Source: Pilibacter termitis (GTDB lineage Bacteria > Bacillota > Bacilli > Lactobacillales > Streptococcaceae). From it: 64,000 nucleotides of DNA. Position 1 is the stretch's first letter; the number at the start of each line of letters is the position of its first letter. The position numbers were made by a program, and so were the translations under genes. This document shows, piece by piece, positions 7,809-17,227 of this stretch. Location: assembly GCF_900167335.1 (NCBI RefSeq), contig NZ_FUXI01000001.1, positions 39,014 to 103,013 of the forward strand, read 5' to 3'. Below the pieces are notes generated by a model. The model was not told the origin of the DNA. It ran no database searches and worked only from the letters and a program-made list of their open reading frames with translations.

Positions 7809-8623
7809 CCTTTCGCTCCTCCTTTCACACGTTTGCGTTTTTCACCTGTTAAAATCATAACAAGGAGCATTGCCAATATTAGCACAACCCCAATTGTTGA
7901 CCCCATGCCCCAGTTTTGCGTAACGAGAAAATGTTCTTCAATCGCTGTACCAAGCGTAATCACACGGTTCCCGCCAATCAATCTCGTCAGCATGAACAAA
8001 GAAAGTGAGGGGATAAATACTGCCTGTACGCCACTTTTCACCCCACTAAGCGAAAGAGGGAAGATGACGTGTCGAAACGTTTCAACAGGTGTCGCACCCA
8101 AATCACTTGCCGCATCAAGCAAAGAAGCATTCATTTCTTCCAGTGCATTAAAAATTGGCAAAATCATAAACGGCAACTCAATATAAGTAGCAACAAATAA
8201 AAAGCTAAAATCTGTAAACAAAATCTGGAAGGGACCGATACCAAAAAGCTCTAAAAACTGGTTGATACTCCCAAATTTGCCAAAAATGCCGATAAATGCG
8301 TACGCTTTGAGTAGCAAATTAACCCATGTTGGCAAAATAATCAACATTAACCAAAGTTGTTTGTGCTTGAGTCTTGTCAGTAAAAAAGCGGTCGGATAAC
8401 TAATCAACAATGCAAAAATCGTAATCAAAAACGCATACCAGACCGAGTTGACCGTCATTTTTAAGTAGGTTATTTGCGTGAAATAACTCTGATAATTCGC
8501 AAGTGTAAATTTCCCATCAATACCAAAGAAACTTTGGTAAACAATCAAAAGAACAGGTGCTAGAACAAAGAATAAAAGCCAAGCATAATAAGGAGTTGCG
8601 TATAATAATCGTAGTTTTTTCAT
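7805..8623 (-). CDS. potB: Spermidine/putrescine ABC transporter permease PotB
   Basis: A 272-residue permease with six predicted membrane segments and the EAA loop AASDLGATPVETFRHVIFP. I chose ATG 8623 (MKKLRLLYATPYY). GGAGGGG lies 6-7 bp upstream, inside the last codons of potA, and this start matches the family N terminus. An in-frame start at 8641 would add six residues and overlap potA by 17 bp, with no ribosome binding site. It is the second gene of the potABCD operon. Confidence 0.93.
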   Translation of the reverse strand: MKKLRLLYATPYYAWLLFFVLAPVLLIVYQSFFGIDGKFTLANYQSYFTQITYLKMTVNSVWYAFLITIFALLISYPTAFLLTRLKHKQLWLMLIILPTWVNLLLKAYAFIGIFGKFGSINQFLELFGIGPFQILFTDFSFLFVATYIELPFMILPIFNALEEMNASLLDAASDLGATPVETFRHVIFPLSLSGVKSGVQAVFIPSLSLFMLTRLIGGNRVITLGTAIEEHFLVTQNWGMGSTIGVVLILAMLLVMILTGEKRKRVKGGAKG

Positions 8624-8624
8624 T

Positions 8625-9773
8625 CTACCCCTCCATCTCATCTGGAGGAATAGCCGTCACTTCACTTTCTGGAATGACTTCTTCCTCTACATATTCTTCG
8701 ATACGTGCATCAAATTCTTCTTCTGTTTCATTGAAACGCATGATATGAATGTCTTCAGGCTCAAAAGTTAAACCGATTGTTTCGCCTTCGGCAGCTTTTC
8801 TTGTAGAATGAATCATCCACTCATTGCCCTCTTCGTCATAGGCGATAATCTCATAATGCACGCCACGAAAAAGTTGTGAATCTACTTTGACAGTTATTTT
8901 CCCTTTTTCTTCAGTCGTAATCACCAAATCTTCTGGACGAATGACGACTTCGACAGGTTCATTTTTCCTCATTCCACCGTCCACTGCCTCAAAACGTTTG
9001 CCGTTGATTTCCACCAAATAATCATCAATCATTACACCTGCAATAATATTGCTCTCACCAATAAAATCCGCAACAAAATGGTTAATCGGCTCATCATAAA
9101 TGTCAACAGGCGTACCGCTTTGCACGATTTCACCGTCATTCATCACGAAAATCCAGTCGCTCATTGCAAGTGCTTCTTCTTGGTCATGTGTAACAAAAAC
9201 GAAGGTAATTCCAAGTCGCTGCTGCAACTCACGCAATTCATATTGCATTTCCGTACGCAATTTCAAATCAAGTGCAGAAAGTGGTTCGTCTAAAAGTAAG
9301 ACTTCTGGTTCGTTGACAATGGCACGTGCAATCGCCACACGCTGTCGTTGCCCTCCAGAAAGTCGTGTGATTTCTCTATCTGAAAATTTCTCCAAATGCA
9401 CCATGCGAAGTGCTTCAGCAACTTTCTTTTCAATCTCTGGCTTAGGTAATTTCTTCAGCTTTAAGCCAAATGCGACATTTTCAAACACATTCATATGCGG
9501 AAAAAGTGCGTAGTCTTGAAACACCGTGTTCACAGGTCGCTTATTTGCTGGAACGTCATTGATTCTCTTGTCGTTGAGGTAAATATCTCCCTCCGTTGCC
9601 TCGATAAACCCTGCAATCATGCGAAGTAGTGTCGATTTTCCACTTCCACTTGCACCAAGCAGTGTATAAAATTTTCCACGCTCCATCTCCAAATTTATAT
9701 TTTTCAAAACAGGGTCGCTTGCATCATCAAATCTTTTCAATACATTCTCAAAACGAATAATTTCTTGGGTCAT
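8625..9773 (-). CDS. potA: Spermidine/putrescine ABC transporter ATP-binding protein PotA
   Basis: A 382-residue ATPase. Walker A is GASGSGKST (about 37-45), followed by the Q-loop [11 protein letters not shown], signature [14 protein letters not shown], Walker [13 protein letters not shown] and the H-loop [13 protein letters not shown]-type regulatory domain occupies roughly 240-345. An acidic tail of about 30 residues ([18 protein letters not shown]) makes it slightly longer than E. coli PotA. It heads the operon potA-potB-potC-potD, which imports polyamines. Start ATG 9773 is preceded by GGAGGGGCAATGAGAAA. Confidence 0.95.
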   Translation of the reverse strand: MTQEIIRFENVLKRFDDASDPVLKNINLEMERGKFYTLLGASGSGKSTLLRMIAGFIEATEGDIYLNDKRINDVPANKRPVNTVFQDYALFPHMNVFENVAFGLKLKKLPKPEIEKKVAEALRMVHLEKFSDREITRLSGGQRQRVAIARAIVNEPEVLLLDEPLSALDLKLRTEMQYELRELQQRLGITFVFVTHDQEEALAMSDWIFVMNDGEIVQSGTPVDIYDEPINHFVADFIGESNIIAGVMIDDYLVEINGKRFEAVDGGMRKNEPVEVVIRPEDLVITTEEKGKITVKVDSQLFRGVHYEIIAYDEEGNEWMIHSTRKAAEGETIGLTFEPEDIHIMRFNETEEEFDARIEEYVEEEVIPESEVTAIPPDEMEG

Positions 9774-9947
9774 TTTCTCATTGCCCCTCCTTAAACTTCA
9801 TTGTAAACTAAGCCTCAGCATAACCAGCGATACCTATTTTAACAAATTTACGAGGAAATAACGACTAAAATTTTTATAAATAAATTATGAACTCTTCTAA
9901 AAAACGACATTTATCCAAAAAAACTCATTCTCCTATTTTACTGAATG

Positions 9948-9977
9948 TTGTACTCACGGGATAGAAGATGATATAAT
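9948..9977 (+). promoter_or_regulatory. coaB promoter
   Basis: TTGTAC at 9948-9953, 18-bp spacer, TATAAT at 9972-9977, 34 bp upstream of coaB. The rest of 9774-10010 shows no gene and carries the divergent pot promoter, which I could not place. Confidence 0.65.
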
Positions 9978-10010
9978 AGGCAAAATAAATAACATATATA
10001 AGGGGAATTT

Positions 10011-10766
10011 ATGAAAATATTGATTACATCTGGTGGCACAACTGAGCCGATTGATTCTGTTCGCGGAATTACCAATCATTCGACTGGAAAATTAGGAAGA
10101 GAACTTGCTGAAATTTTTCTGAAAAACGGAGCGAGTGTGGATTTTATTACGACCAAACACGCTGTCAAACCTGCCACTACTACAAATTTAGCGTTACACG
10201 TTATCCAAACAACTCGTGAACTCGAAGAAAAAATAAAGGATTTATTGCAGAACAATCGCTATACTGCGGTCATTCACGCAATGGCAGTGAGTGATTACCG
10301 TGTGAAATCAACACTTGAACGCTCTGAATTTGCGAGTATTCTTTCTGAAAATTTACAGAAAAGCAAGGATATTTCGCAAATCGAACGCACACTTGAAACT
10401 CTTGCAACAGACAATAGCAAAAATAAAAAAATCTCAAGCAATGCCGAAATGCTCGTGGTAACACTTGAAAAAACACCGAAAATCATTCAAATGATTAAAC
10501 AAATTCAACCAAATACTTTGCTTGTTGGTTTTAAATTGCTTGTTGACGTACCACGCGAAGAACTTTTACGTGTGGGATTAGAAAATTTAAAGAAAAATAA
10601 TGCTGATTTTGTGCTTGCAAATGATTTGACAAAAATAACAAATGATACGCATTACGGAATGCTAATTGAAAATGAAAAGAACTTAACCGAAGTGAATACA
10701 AAAAAAGAAATCGCAGAAATTATTTTCAAAAAAATAAAAGAACGAGGGGAATATTATGAAAAATGA
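10011..10766 (+). CDS. coaB: Phosphopantothenate-cysteine ligase, stand-alone CoaB
   Basis: A 251-residue CoaB, the ligase that joins cysteine to 4'-phosphopantothenate. The N terminus ILITSGGTTEPID and HSTGKLG form the nucleotide-binding region. AMAVSDYRV (about 87-95) and the AND.. motif VLANDLTKI (about 204-212) are family signatures. In many bacteria CoaB is fused to CoaC. Here, as in streptococci and enterococci, they are separate genes in the order coaB-coaC, overlapping by 11 bp. AAGGGGAATTT precedes ATG 10011. Confidence 0.93.
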   Translation: MKILITSGGTTEPIDSVRGITNHSTGKLGRELAEIFLKNGASVDFITTKHAVKPATTTNLALHVIQTTRELEEKIKDLLQNNRYTAVIHAMAVSDYRVKSTLERSEFASILSENLQKSKDISQIERTLETLATDNSKNKKISSNAEMLVVTLEKTPKIIQMIKQIQPNTLLVGFKLLVDVPREELLRVGLENLKKNNADFVLANDLTKITNDTHYGMLIENEKNLTEVNTKKEIAEIIFKKIKERGEYYEK

Positions 10767-11304
10767 TAAAAAAACAATTTTACTCGGTGTCTCTGGGTCT
10801 ATTTCTGCCTATAAAGCAGCGGATATTGCAAATGGCTTAACCAAGCTCGGCTTTCACGTAGAAGTCGTAATGACCCGTTCTGCACAAGCATTTATCACGC
10901 CTCTTACTTTACAAGTGCTATCAAAAAATCACGTGCATGTTGACGTGCTAGAGGAAGTGGAAACGACGAAAGTCAATCATATTGAACTCGCAAAAAACAC
11001 AGATTTATTAATAGTCGCTCCTGCAAGTGCAAATATCATTGGCAAATTGGCAAATGGCATTGCTGACGATATGCTCTCAACTGTTGCACTCGCTGTAAGA
11101 GATGAGGTTCCAAAATTGATTGCTCCTGCAATGAATACGCAAATGTACGCAAATAAAATCGTGCAACGCAATTTAAACACCTTAAAAGAGCTAGACTGGA
11201 AAGAAATTGAACCACGTGAGGCAATGCTTGCTTGCGGCGATGTAGGGCGTGGAGCTTTAGAGGAAGTGGAAAAAATTTTATCCATTGTCCGAAAAGAAAT
11301 CTAA
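10756..11304 (+). CDS. coaC: Phosphopantothenoylcysteine decarboxylase CoaC
   Basis: A 182-residue flavoprotein decarboxylase. The FMN-binding start ILLGVSGSISAYKA, the catalytic-histidine region KVNHIELAK, the APASANIIGKLANGIADDM motif and the substrate clamp LIAPAMNTQMY are clear. The active-site cysteine lies in EAMLACGDVGRGAL. It acts after CoaB and yields 4'-phosphopantetheine. AGGGGAATATT precedes ATG 10756, inside the coaB end. Confidence 0.95.
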   Translation: MKNDKKTILLGVSGSISAYKAADIANGLTKLGFHVEVVMTRSAQAFITPLTLQVLSKNHVHVDVLEEVETTKVNHIELAKNTDLLIVAPASANIIGKLANGIADDMLSTVALAVRDEVPKLIAPAMNTQMYANKIVQRNLNTLKELDWKEIEPREAMLACGDVGRGALEEVEKILSIVRKEI

Positions 11305-11438
11305 AAAACGAACATTATTTTTCTTCTTCCAAATTTTACAAGTAAATTGTTTTACTTTTTACTTTTCTTTCTCTACACTTATTATAAAGTAAATACATTT
11401 TGCTGATTATGATAATATTTTTAAGAAAAGGGGATTTT

Positions 11439-12038
11439 ATGAGAAACAAAAAAACAAATGAATTGGCAATTGTCGCAATGTTTATCGCAACGATTACGGT
11501 GCTTGGAGTGTTAAATCAAATCTTTTTGGTCTATTGGCCGTTTTTGATTAAACCCACTATTTTACACATTCCAGTCATTATCGCTTCCATTGTCCTAGGA
11601 CCACGACTTGGCGGTTTGCTTGGACTTTGGTGGGGAATTAACAGTGTAACCATTGCAACCGTAACTGCTGGACCAACAAGTTTTTTATTTACACCTTTTT
11701 TGCCTGTTCCAAACAGCACACATGGTGATGTCCGCTCGTTACTTATTGCGATTGTCCCACGTATTTTAGTTGGTATATTGCCTTATTTTATCTACAAACT
11801 ATTCTCTAGCAAAAAGCCTTCACGCATTGGTTTAAGCATTAGCGGAATTGTAGGTTCAATGACAAATACTATCTTTGTACTTTCTGCAATTTATGTTATT
11901 TTTGGCAAAATTTTAGGCTGGGGGCTCAAAACCGTCCTCACGTCAATTGTTGCTACCAACTCACTTGCAGAGGCAATCATCGCAGCAATTTTAGTTGCTG
12001 GAGTAACTCCAGCAGTCTTGAAAGTTTATAAAAAATAA
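11439..12038 (+). CDS. ECF transporter S component, PanT-like (probable pantothenate uptake)
   Basis: A 199-residue hydrophobic protein with about six membrane segments, including the pattern HIPVIIASIVLGPRLGGLLGLWWG typical of ECF S components. ATG 11439 is chosen because AAAAGGGGA lies 5-8 bp upstream; a longer TTG reading from 11400 has no site. The S component binds the vitamin, and the EcfAA'T energy module must be elsewhere. Placement directly after coaB-coaC makes pantothenate the likely substrate (inference from context and known coaBC-panT clusters). A bidirectional terminator follows. Confidence 0.85.
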   Translation: MRNKKTNELAIVAMFIATITVLGVLNQIFLVYWPFLIKPTILHIPVIIASIVLGPRLGGLLGLWWGINSVTIATVTAGPTSFLFTPFLPVPNSTHGDVRSLLIAIVPRILVGILPYFIYKLFSSKKPSRIGLSISGIVGSMTNTIFVLSAIYVIFGKILGWGLKTVLTSIVATNSLAEAIIAAILVAGVTPAVLKVYKK

Positions 12039-12043
12039 GCAAC

Positions 12044-12084
12044 AAAAAACGCATGAAATAGAAAAAGAATTTCGTGCGTTTTTT
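12044..12084. terminator. Bidirectional terminator between the S component and the histidine kinase
   Basis: AAAAAACGCATGAAA and TTTCGTGCGTTTTTT flank an 11-nt loop. A and T runs on the two sides serve both convergent genes. Confidence 0.88.
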
Positions 12085-12090
12085 GTTTGT

Positions 12091-13071
12091 TTAGTGATTG
12101 CTATTAAAATAAATCACCACCGTTGTCCCCACGCCTATTTGTGAAGTAATTTTAATTTCATGTCCTAATTTTGTCAAAATTTCCTTCGACATAAACAACC
12201 CTAGCCCGCTCGCTTTTTTATCCAACCGACCATTTAATCCTGTGAAACCAGGGTCGAAAATACGTGGTAAATCCTCGGCTAAAATACCAATGCCCGTATC
12301 CGTAACAGATAGCGATTGTTCGCTCATACAAATTTTCACTCCGCCAGTTTTAGTATATTTTATCGCATTAAACAAAATTTGCTCAAAAACAAATTGCAAC
12401 CATTTTTCATCGGTCACAACACTTGCCTCAGACTCTTCTAGCTCAATTGTCAAATCTTTTTTAATGAAAAAACGTGCGTATTTTTTTATACTTGCTTTCA
12501 CCATTTTGTTCAACTCAACAGGAGCAAAAACATAATCCGTCTCCGTATTGTTCATGCGAACATACTGCATTATCAACTCAATATATTGATTGATGTAAAT
12601 TAACTCATCTTTTAACACATCAAGATCAAGTTCCTTCGTTTGCACCATTAAGTCAATAACTGCAAGCGGCACTTTGATTTGATGACTCCACATACCGTAA
12701 TAATCAATCATCTGCTGCCGTTCACGAAAAGCTAAGTTCATCTCTTGTATCTGCTCTTTACGCAGTTGACGAGCAAGGTCTATCAGACTTTCCTCTGTTG
12801 AATTTGGCTCAACAAAATCACGGAAATCCATTAATTTCGTATCTTTTTTCGCTCTCTCAATCACTTTATGTTTGGCAAATACTTTTGTCAGTTGATAGAT
12901 TGTAAGAATACTAGCAAAAAACAAGACAAAAATACACGCATCTAAGAAAGGAGCTAACGGTACATTTTCAAGAAAAAATGTGCCAAAAAAAGAAAACACC
13001 ACAAGCAAAAGCAAGAAATAGAAATAACGATTGCTGTGAAAAAAATCAAAAATTATTTTCTTCTTGCTCAT
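12091..13071 (-). CDS. BceS/VirS-like intramembrane-sensing histidine kinase
   Basis: A 326-residue sensor kinase. Two transmembrane helices (about 17-33 and 42-60) are joined by a very short extracellular loop, as in intramembrane-sensing kinases. The H-box MWSHQIKVPLAV has phospho-acceptor H130. The N-box FEQILFNAIKYTK, G1 DTGIGI and G2 GLGLF are intact. It follows the response regulator gene without a gap. Family members (BceS, BraS, VirS) sense cell-wall antibiotics through a BceAB-type ABC transporter. No such transporter is adjacent here, so the partner and stimulus are unknown. Confidence 0.88.
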   Translation of the reverse strand: MSKKKIIFDFFHSNRYFYFLLLLVVFSFFGTFFLENVPLAPFLDACIFVLFFASILTIYQLTKVFAKHKVIERAKKDTKLMDFRDFVEPNSTEESLIDLARQLRKEQIQEMNLAFRERQQMIDYYGMWSHQIKVPLAVIDLMVQTKELDLDVLKDELIYINQYIELIMQYVRMNNTETDYVFAPVELNKMVKASIKKYARFFIKKDLTIELEESEASVVTDEKWLQFVFEQILFNAIKYTKTGGVKICMSEQSLSVTDTGIGILAEDLPRIFDPGFTGLNGRLDKKASGLGLFMSKEILTKLGHEIKITSQIGVGTTVVIYFNSNH

Positions 13072-13746
13072 TTATTCACCTAAACTAAACCCTTTCCCTT
13101 TAATTGTTTGGATATATTTGGCAAAATCTAGTTCCAACAACTTTTTCCTAAGTCGCGTCATCGTCACACTCAAAGTATTTTTGTCAATAAAATGTTCATC
13201 TTCCCAAAGTTTTTCCATAATCTCCTCTTTCGTCACAAGTTGCCCAACATTTTGAAAAAGCAAGCTCAATATTTTTACCTCATTTCTCGAAAGTTCAACC
13301 TGCTCACTTCCTTTTTTCAGCACCGTATCCTCTATATCTAGCTGAAAATCCAAAAATTCATACGTCGATGTTTCCTTTTTGAACACATATGTCCGTCTTA
13401 GCAAAGCTTGAATTTTTGCCGTCAAAACCGCAATATCAAACGGTTTTGTCACAAAATCGTCCGCTCCCATGTTCATCGCCAACACCATGTTCATATTGTC
13501 CCCTGCACTTGAAATAAAAACAATCGGAACCGTCGAGAGTTTACGAATTTCATTTGTCCAATGAAAACCATTATAAAATGGCAACGTAATATCCATTAAA
13601 ACTAAATCTGGATTGCTCGCCAAAACCTCTTTTGCCACCTGCTGAAAATCTCCAACACTCTCAATTTCAAAATTCCAACTCGAAAGTGCCTTATCCAACA
13701 AAGTCACAATCTGCTCATCGTCCTCTACAATAAAGATTTTTTGCAT
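13072..13746 (-). CDS. OmpR-family response regulator (BceR/VirR-like)
   Basis: A 224-residue regulator. The receiver domain (1-115) has acidic pocket EDD, phospho-acceptor D52 in LVLMDITLP and switch lysine in FVTKPFD. The C-terminal winged helix (about 128-224) includes LSRNEVKILSLL and SVTMTRLRKKL. I chose ATG 13746 because AGGTG lies 6 bp upstream; a GTG at 13755 would add MKN but overlaps that site. It pairs with the downstream kinase and probably controls cell-envelope stress or antimicrobial-peptide resistance genes located elsewhere. Confidence 0.9.
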   Translation of the reverse strand: MQKIFIVEDDEQIVTLLDKALSSWNFEIESVGDFQQVAKEVLASNPDLVLMDITLPFYNGFHWTNEIRKLSTVPIVFISSAGDNMNMVLAMNMGADDFVTKPFDIAVLTAKIQALLRRTYVFKKETSTYEFLDFQLDIEDTVLKKGSEQVELSRNEVKILSLLFQNVGQLVTKEEIMEKLWEDEHFIDKNTLSVTMTRLRKKLLELDFAKYIQTIKGKGFSLGE

Positions 13747-13798
13747 ATTCTTCACCTGATTTTTGTCCTTATTTTTTGATTGTTATCTTTTATTATAG

Positions 13799-13831
13799 CA
13801 AAAAACCCGATAAATATGAGTATCGGGTTAT
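13799..13831 (-). terminator. Terminator of the 82-aa gene
   Basis: AACCCGATA and TATCGGGTT form a 9-bp stem around an 8-nt loop, with a T run on the minus strand. Confidence 0.85.
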
Positions 13832-13840
13832 TGTAACCAA

Positions 13841-14089
13841 TTATTTAAACTCTCCTGTGAAGTAACCAACAAATGTACGAACTGCAAGGTCTTGTGCTTT
13901 TGTGCTTGCCTCGTTTGCCTCTAAAACACCTTGTTGATAGCCTGTCACTCTAAATTTTGCTAACATTTCTTTACGCAACAATAACGTCAAACAATCATTT
14001 TCACGAACGATAGCATACATACCTTTTTTCGCTTCACCGTTATCCCAAGCAAGTTGTGATAATTCTTCCACTGTTTGATTTGGTTTCAT
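13841..14089 (-). CDS. Small conserved-looking protein of unknown function
   Basis: An 82-residue protein I do not recognise. GGGAGG lies 6 bp upstream of ATG 14089, so the longer reading from 14119 is unlikely. It has no membrane segment or signal peptide, is mildly acidic at the start and has a mixed helix/strand character. It stands alone between fhs and the two-component genes on the same strand with its own terminator. The strong ribosome binding site, clean terminator and coding-like composition support a real gene. Confidence 0.75.
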   Translation of the reverse strand: MKPNQTVEELSQLAWDNGEAKKGMYAIVRENDCLTLLLRKEMLAKFRVTGYQQGVLEANEASTKAQDLAVRTFVGYFTGEFK

Positions 14090-14179
14090 TCTATACCTCC
14101 CAAGTTGATTAAAATTCATTAGTATTCGATAAATATTTTATAATATTTCTTTGAATAAAGCAACGTTTTTTTGAGAATG

Positions 14180-15853
14180 TTAAAACAACCCAATCGCATT
14201 CCCCACACTATCCACATCCATATTAAGAGCAGCTGGTGTTTTAGGAAGTCCCGGCATTGTCATAACGTCTCCTGTCAAAGCAACGATAAAACCTGCACCA
14301 AGCTTTGGCACGAGTTCTCGAACGGTAATATCAAAATCTTTTGGACGAGCCAAAAGTGTCGGGTCGTCCGAGAGCGAATATTGAGTTTTCGCCATGCAAA
14401 TAGGCAATTTATCCCAACCGTATTGAGCAAAATTCTTCATTTGCATTTTTGCTTTCTTCTCAAAATGAACTTGCCTGCCACCGTAAATTTTTTGCACTAT
14501 TGCTGTTATTTTTTCTTCGATAGAGTCATTGACATCATAGACTGGTGAAAATTCTTTGCTTGTTCCCTCCATTTCAGATAACACAGCTTTCGCAAGTTCC
14601 ACTCCTCCTGCACCGCCATTTGCCCAAACTGAACAACGAGCAATCTTGACGCCTTTTTCTTCGCACAATTGCTGAAGAGTCAAAATTTCTTCTTCTGTAT
14701 CAGTAAGAAATTCATTGATAGCAACGACAACTGGTACGTTGAACGATTGAATATTTTCGATATGTTTTTCCAGATTCGCAAAGCCTACCTTTAATGCTTC
14801 GACATTTTCTTCTTGCAAATTACTTTTCAATACTCCGCCGTGCATTTTCAACGCACGAATCGTTGCGACAATGACAACAGCATCAGGGGCTTTTGGTAAA
14901 TTAGGTACTTTGATGTCGAGGAATTTCTCTGCTCCCAAATCTGCACCAAAACCAGCCTCAGTTACAACATAGTCTCCCAATTTTAATGCCGTCGTAGTCG
15001 CAAGAACTGAATTGCAACCATGTGCAATATTTGCAAACGGACCGCCATGCACAAAAGCGGGTGTTTTTTCAATCGTTTGAACCAAATTGGGCTTAATTGC
15101 ATCTTTCAAAAGCAAAGCCAAAGCACCTTCCACTTTTAAATCACGCACAAAAACAGGCTGACGAGTATAAGTATAGCCAATCACAATGTTTCCCAGACGT
15201 TGTTTCAAATCGGTAATATCACGTGCCAAACAAAGAATTGCCATAATTTCACTTGCTACCGTAATATCAAATCCGTCTTCACGAGGAACACCTTGTATTG
15301 CACCGCCTAATCCTACGACCACCTTACGCAATGCTCTATCATTCAAATCTACCACACGTTTCCAAATTGTGCGTCTTAGGTCGATATTTAGCTCATTGCC
15401 TTGTTGAACATGGTTGTCAAGCAATGCTGAAAGTGCATTATTTGCCGTTGTAATAGCGTGCATATCCCCAGTAAAATGAAGATTAATATCTTCCATTGGC
15501 AAAACTTGTGCCGCTCCTCCACCTGTTGCTCCGCCTTTAATTCCCATCACAGGTCCTAAAGAAGGCTCACGAAGTGCAATCACCGTTTTCTTTCCAAGGC
15601 GATTGAGTGCATCTCCTAAACCGATTGTAACCGTTGATTTCCCTTCCCCTGCTGGTGTTGGATTAATCGCTGTTACCAAAATCAATTGACCATTTTCATT
15701 CGATTTCAATGCGTTAATTTTTTCCATGCTTAATTTTGCCTTATATTTACCGAAAAGTTCTAAATCATCTTCTACTAACCCAATTGTTTCAGCAATTTCT
15801 TTAATTGGCGTCAATGTCGCCTGTTGTGCAATTTCTATATCTGTTAAAACCAT
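14180..15853 (-). CDS. fhs: Formate-tetrahydrofolate ligase
   Basis: A 557-residue enzyme of full length that makes 10-formyl-THF from formate, THF and ATP. The phosphate-binding loop [18 protein letters not shown] is at about 66-83. Also seen are [35 protein letters not shown] (about 95-130) and the C-terminal [16 protein letters not shown] signature. It supplies one-carbon units for purine and fMet synthesis in the cytoplasm. GAGGAGGAAATC precedes ATG 15853. A TATAAT box is visible around 15891-15896 in the upstream gap. Confidence 0.97.
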   Translation of the reverse strand: MVLTDIEIAQQATLTPIKEIAETIGLVEDDLELFGKYKAKLSMEKINALKSNENGQLILVTAINPTPAGEGKSTVTIGLGDALNRLGKKTVIALREPSLGPVMGIKGGATGGGAAQVLPMEDINLHFTGDMHAITTANNALSALLDNHVQQGNELNIDLRRTIWKRVVDLNDRALRKVVVGLGGAIQGVPREDGFDITVASEIMAILCLARDITDLKQRLGNIVIGYTYTRQPVFVRDLKVEGALALLLKDAIKPNLVQTIEKTPAFVHGGPFANIAHGCNSVLATTTALKLGDYVVTEAGFGADLGAEKFLDIKVPNLPKAPDAVVIVATIRALKMHGGVLKSNLQEENVEALKVGFANLEKHIENIQSFNVPVVVAINEFLTDTEEEILTLQQLCEEKGVKIARCSVWANGGAGGVELAKAVLSEMEGTSKEFSPVYDVNDSIEEKITAIVQKIYGGRQVHFEKKAKMQMKNFAQYGWDKLPICMAKTQYSLSDDPTLLARPKDFDITVRELVPKLGAGFIVALTGDVMTMPGLPKTPAALNMDVDSVGNAIGLF

Positions 15854-15937
15854 GATTTCCTCCTCAAAAAGCGAATGTTTTCCTCTTTATTATACTCAAT
15901 ACTTCGAGGAATAAAAACTAAAAATGTTAATTTTTTA

Positions 15938-15973
15938 CAAAAACGCACCTCCTCGTTCGGAAATGCGTTTTTC
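15938..15973 (-). terminator. Terminator of the histidine phosphatase gene
   Basis: AAAACGCA and TGCGTTTTT pair around a 17-nt loop with an internal CGTTCGG. A T run follows on the minus strand. Confidence 0.7.
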
Positions 15974-15976
15974 GAT

Positions 15977-16672
15977 TTATTTAGCTAATCGTTTTCGTCC
16001 TATTTCACGGTATTTCATCAAACCTGCGTTTTCTACGGTAAATTGTTCGCCGTCATAGCTTACAATCGTCACACTTCCGTTATCCAATCCACGAACACGT
16101 GGATTTTCTGGGTGTACCAAATGACAAAAAGTCGCAATCGTCATGCCGTGTGAAACAATTAAAGCATTTCCACCGCCGTCTGTATGAAGTTTGTGAGCAA
16201 TATCTTCAAATCCTGTATAAATACGATCTTTTATCTTTTCCCAAGGCTCCGCCCAGCCTGCTGTATCAATCTCCATGATCCCACGAGCAATATCCTCAAA
16301 CGACAAATTGTCTAAATCTTTGCCCTTGTAAGCATCTGTTCTTGGCAGAATCCCGTCGAAAAGTTCTCCGTCAAATCCTCCGTCCATTGACCCAAAACAC
16401 CATTCACGTATCCTTTTTTCTCGAAGATAAGGAATGTTCGGATATTCCAGATGTTCCATGATAATATCCATTGTCTGAATCGTACGTCCTGAATCGGAAG
16501 AAAATGCTGCTTTAAATGGAATGTTCTCCGCTTTTAGTCCTGCACCAAGCTCATGAATCCCCTCTTCACCAAATGGCGTAAGTGGTGTATCACTCCAACC
16601 TTGAGCACGACCTAGCGTGTTGAACATTGTTTTTCCATGACGAACGATATAAAGAGTTGTTTTTTCACTCAT
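15977..16672 (-). CDS. Histidine phosphatase family protein (phosphoglycerate mutase-like)
   Basis: A 231-residue cytoplasmic protein of the histidine phosphatase superfamily. It shows the nucleophile motif VRHGKTMFN near the N terminus, the basic-pocket region SDSGRTIQT and the second histidine in LIVSHGMTI. ATG 16672 (MSEKTT) follows GGAGAG and is preferred over the longer start at 16684. The substrate cannot be inferred; family members include cofactor-dependent mutases and broad phosphatases. It lies downstream of the DUF1149 gene with a short gap, so they may be cotranscribed. Confidence 0.85.
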   Translation of the reverse strand: MSEKTTLYIVRHGKTMFNTLGRAQGWSDTPLTPFGEEGIHELGAGLKAENIPFKAAFSSDSGRTIQTMDIIMEHLEYPNIPYLREKRIREWCFGSMDGGFDGELFDGILPRTDAYKGKDLDNLSFEDIARGIMEIDTAGWAEPWEKIKDRIYTGFEDIAHKLHTDGGGNALIVSHGMTIATFCHLVHPENPRVRGLDNGSVTIVSYDGEQFTVENAGLMKYREIGRKRLAK

Positions 16673-16707
16673 AGCTCTCTCCAAATTCTATAAAGTTTCT
16701 TGAAACC

Positions 16708-17094
16708 CTATTCTGTTGGTGCATTTGCCTCAAATTTCAACTCTAAGCCCGGTTCGTCCATTGCAATTTCTGTCACTTCATACGTCATACGTTTCACAAT
16801 GTTGAAAAGTGGGGAAACAAGTTCTTCTACTTCTTGTTGAGTAATATCAGTTTGTTCGTTGATTTCACGATTGATGACAAAATTCACTTGTGAAACTGAA
16901 CCAGAAATCACATAATCAGGGAAAATCAGACGAAATTGCAAGCGTGCAAGAATCGCCGTACTTTTCTCAGGTGTTCCCTCAAAATCTTCGAGTGGCGTCA
17001 AACCTACATTAATTTCTGTTTCTACCTCAATTTCTGGATTTTTCATATCATAGTGATATGCCTCTACTACTTCTTGTAAACGTTGAATTTCCAT
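16708..17094 (-). CDS. DUF1149 family protein
   Basis: A 128-residue acidic protein of the DUF1149 family found in Lactobacillales. The N terminus EIQRLQEVVEAYHYD and the central YVISGSVSQVNFV are recognisable. The family is described as SecB-like in fold, but no role is established. GGAGATGGAATA precedes ATG 17094. A TGTTATAAT extended -10 element is seen at about 17173-17180 on the minus strand. Confidence 0.82.
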   Translation of the reverse strand: MEIQRLQEVVEAYHYDMKNPEIEVETEINVGLTPLEDFEGTPEKSTAILARLQFRLIFPDYVISGSVSQVNFVINREINEQTDITQQEVEELVSPLFNIVKRMTYEVTEIAMDEPGLELKFEANAPTE

Positions 17095-17227
17095 TATTCC
17101 ATCTCCTTCAATCTCTTGTTTCTCTCTAAAATTTCCACAAGAAACACTTTCTAGTTTTCTTTTCTTACTAAATTATAACACAATTCCCATTCCCTAGCTC
17201 TTAAAAGTATGCAAACTATTTTTTCTT

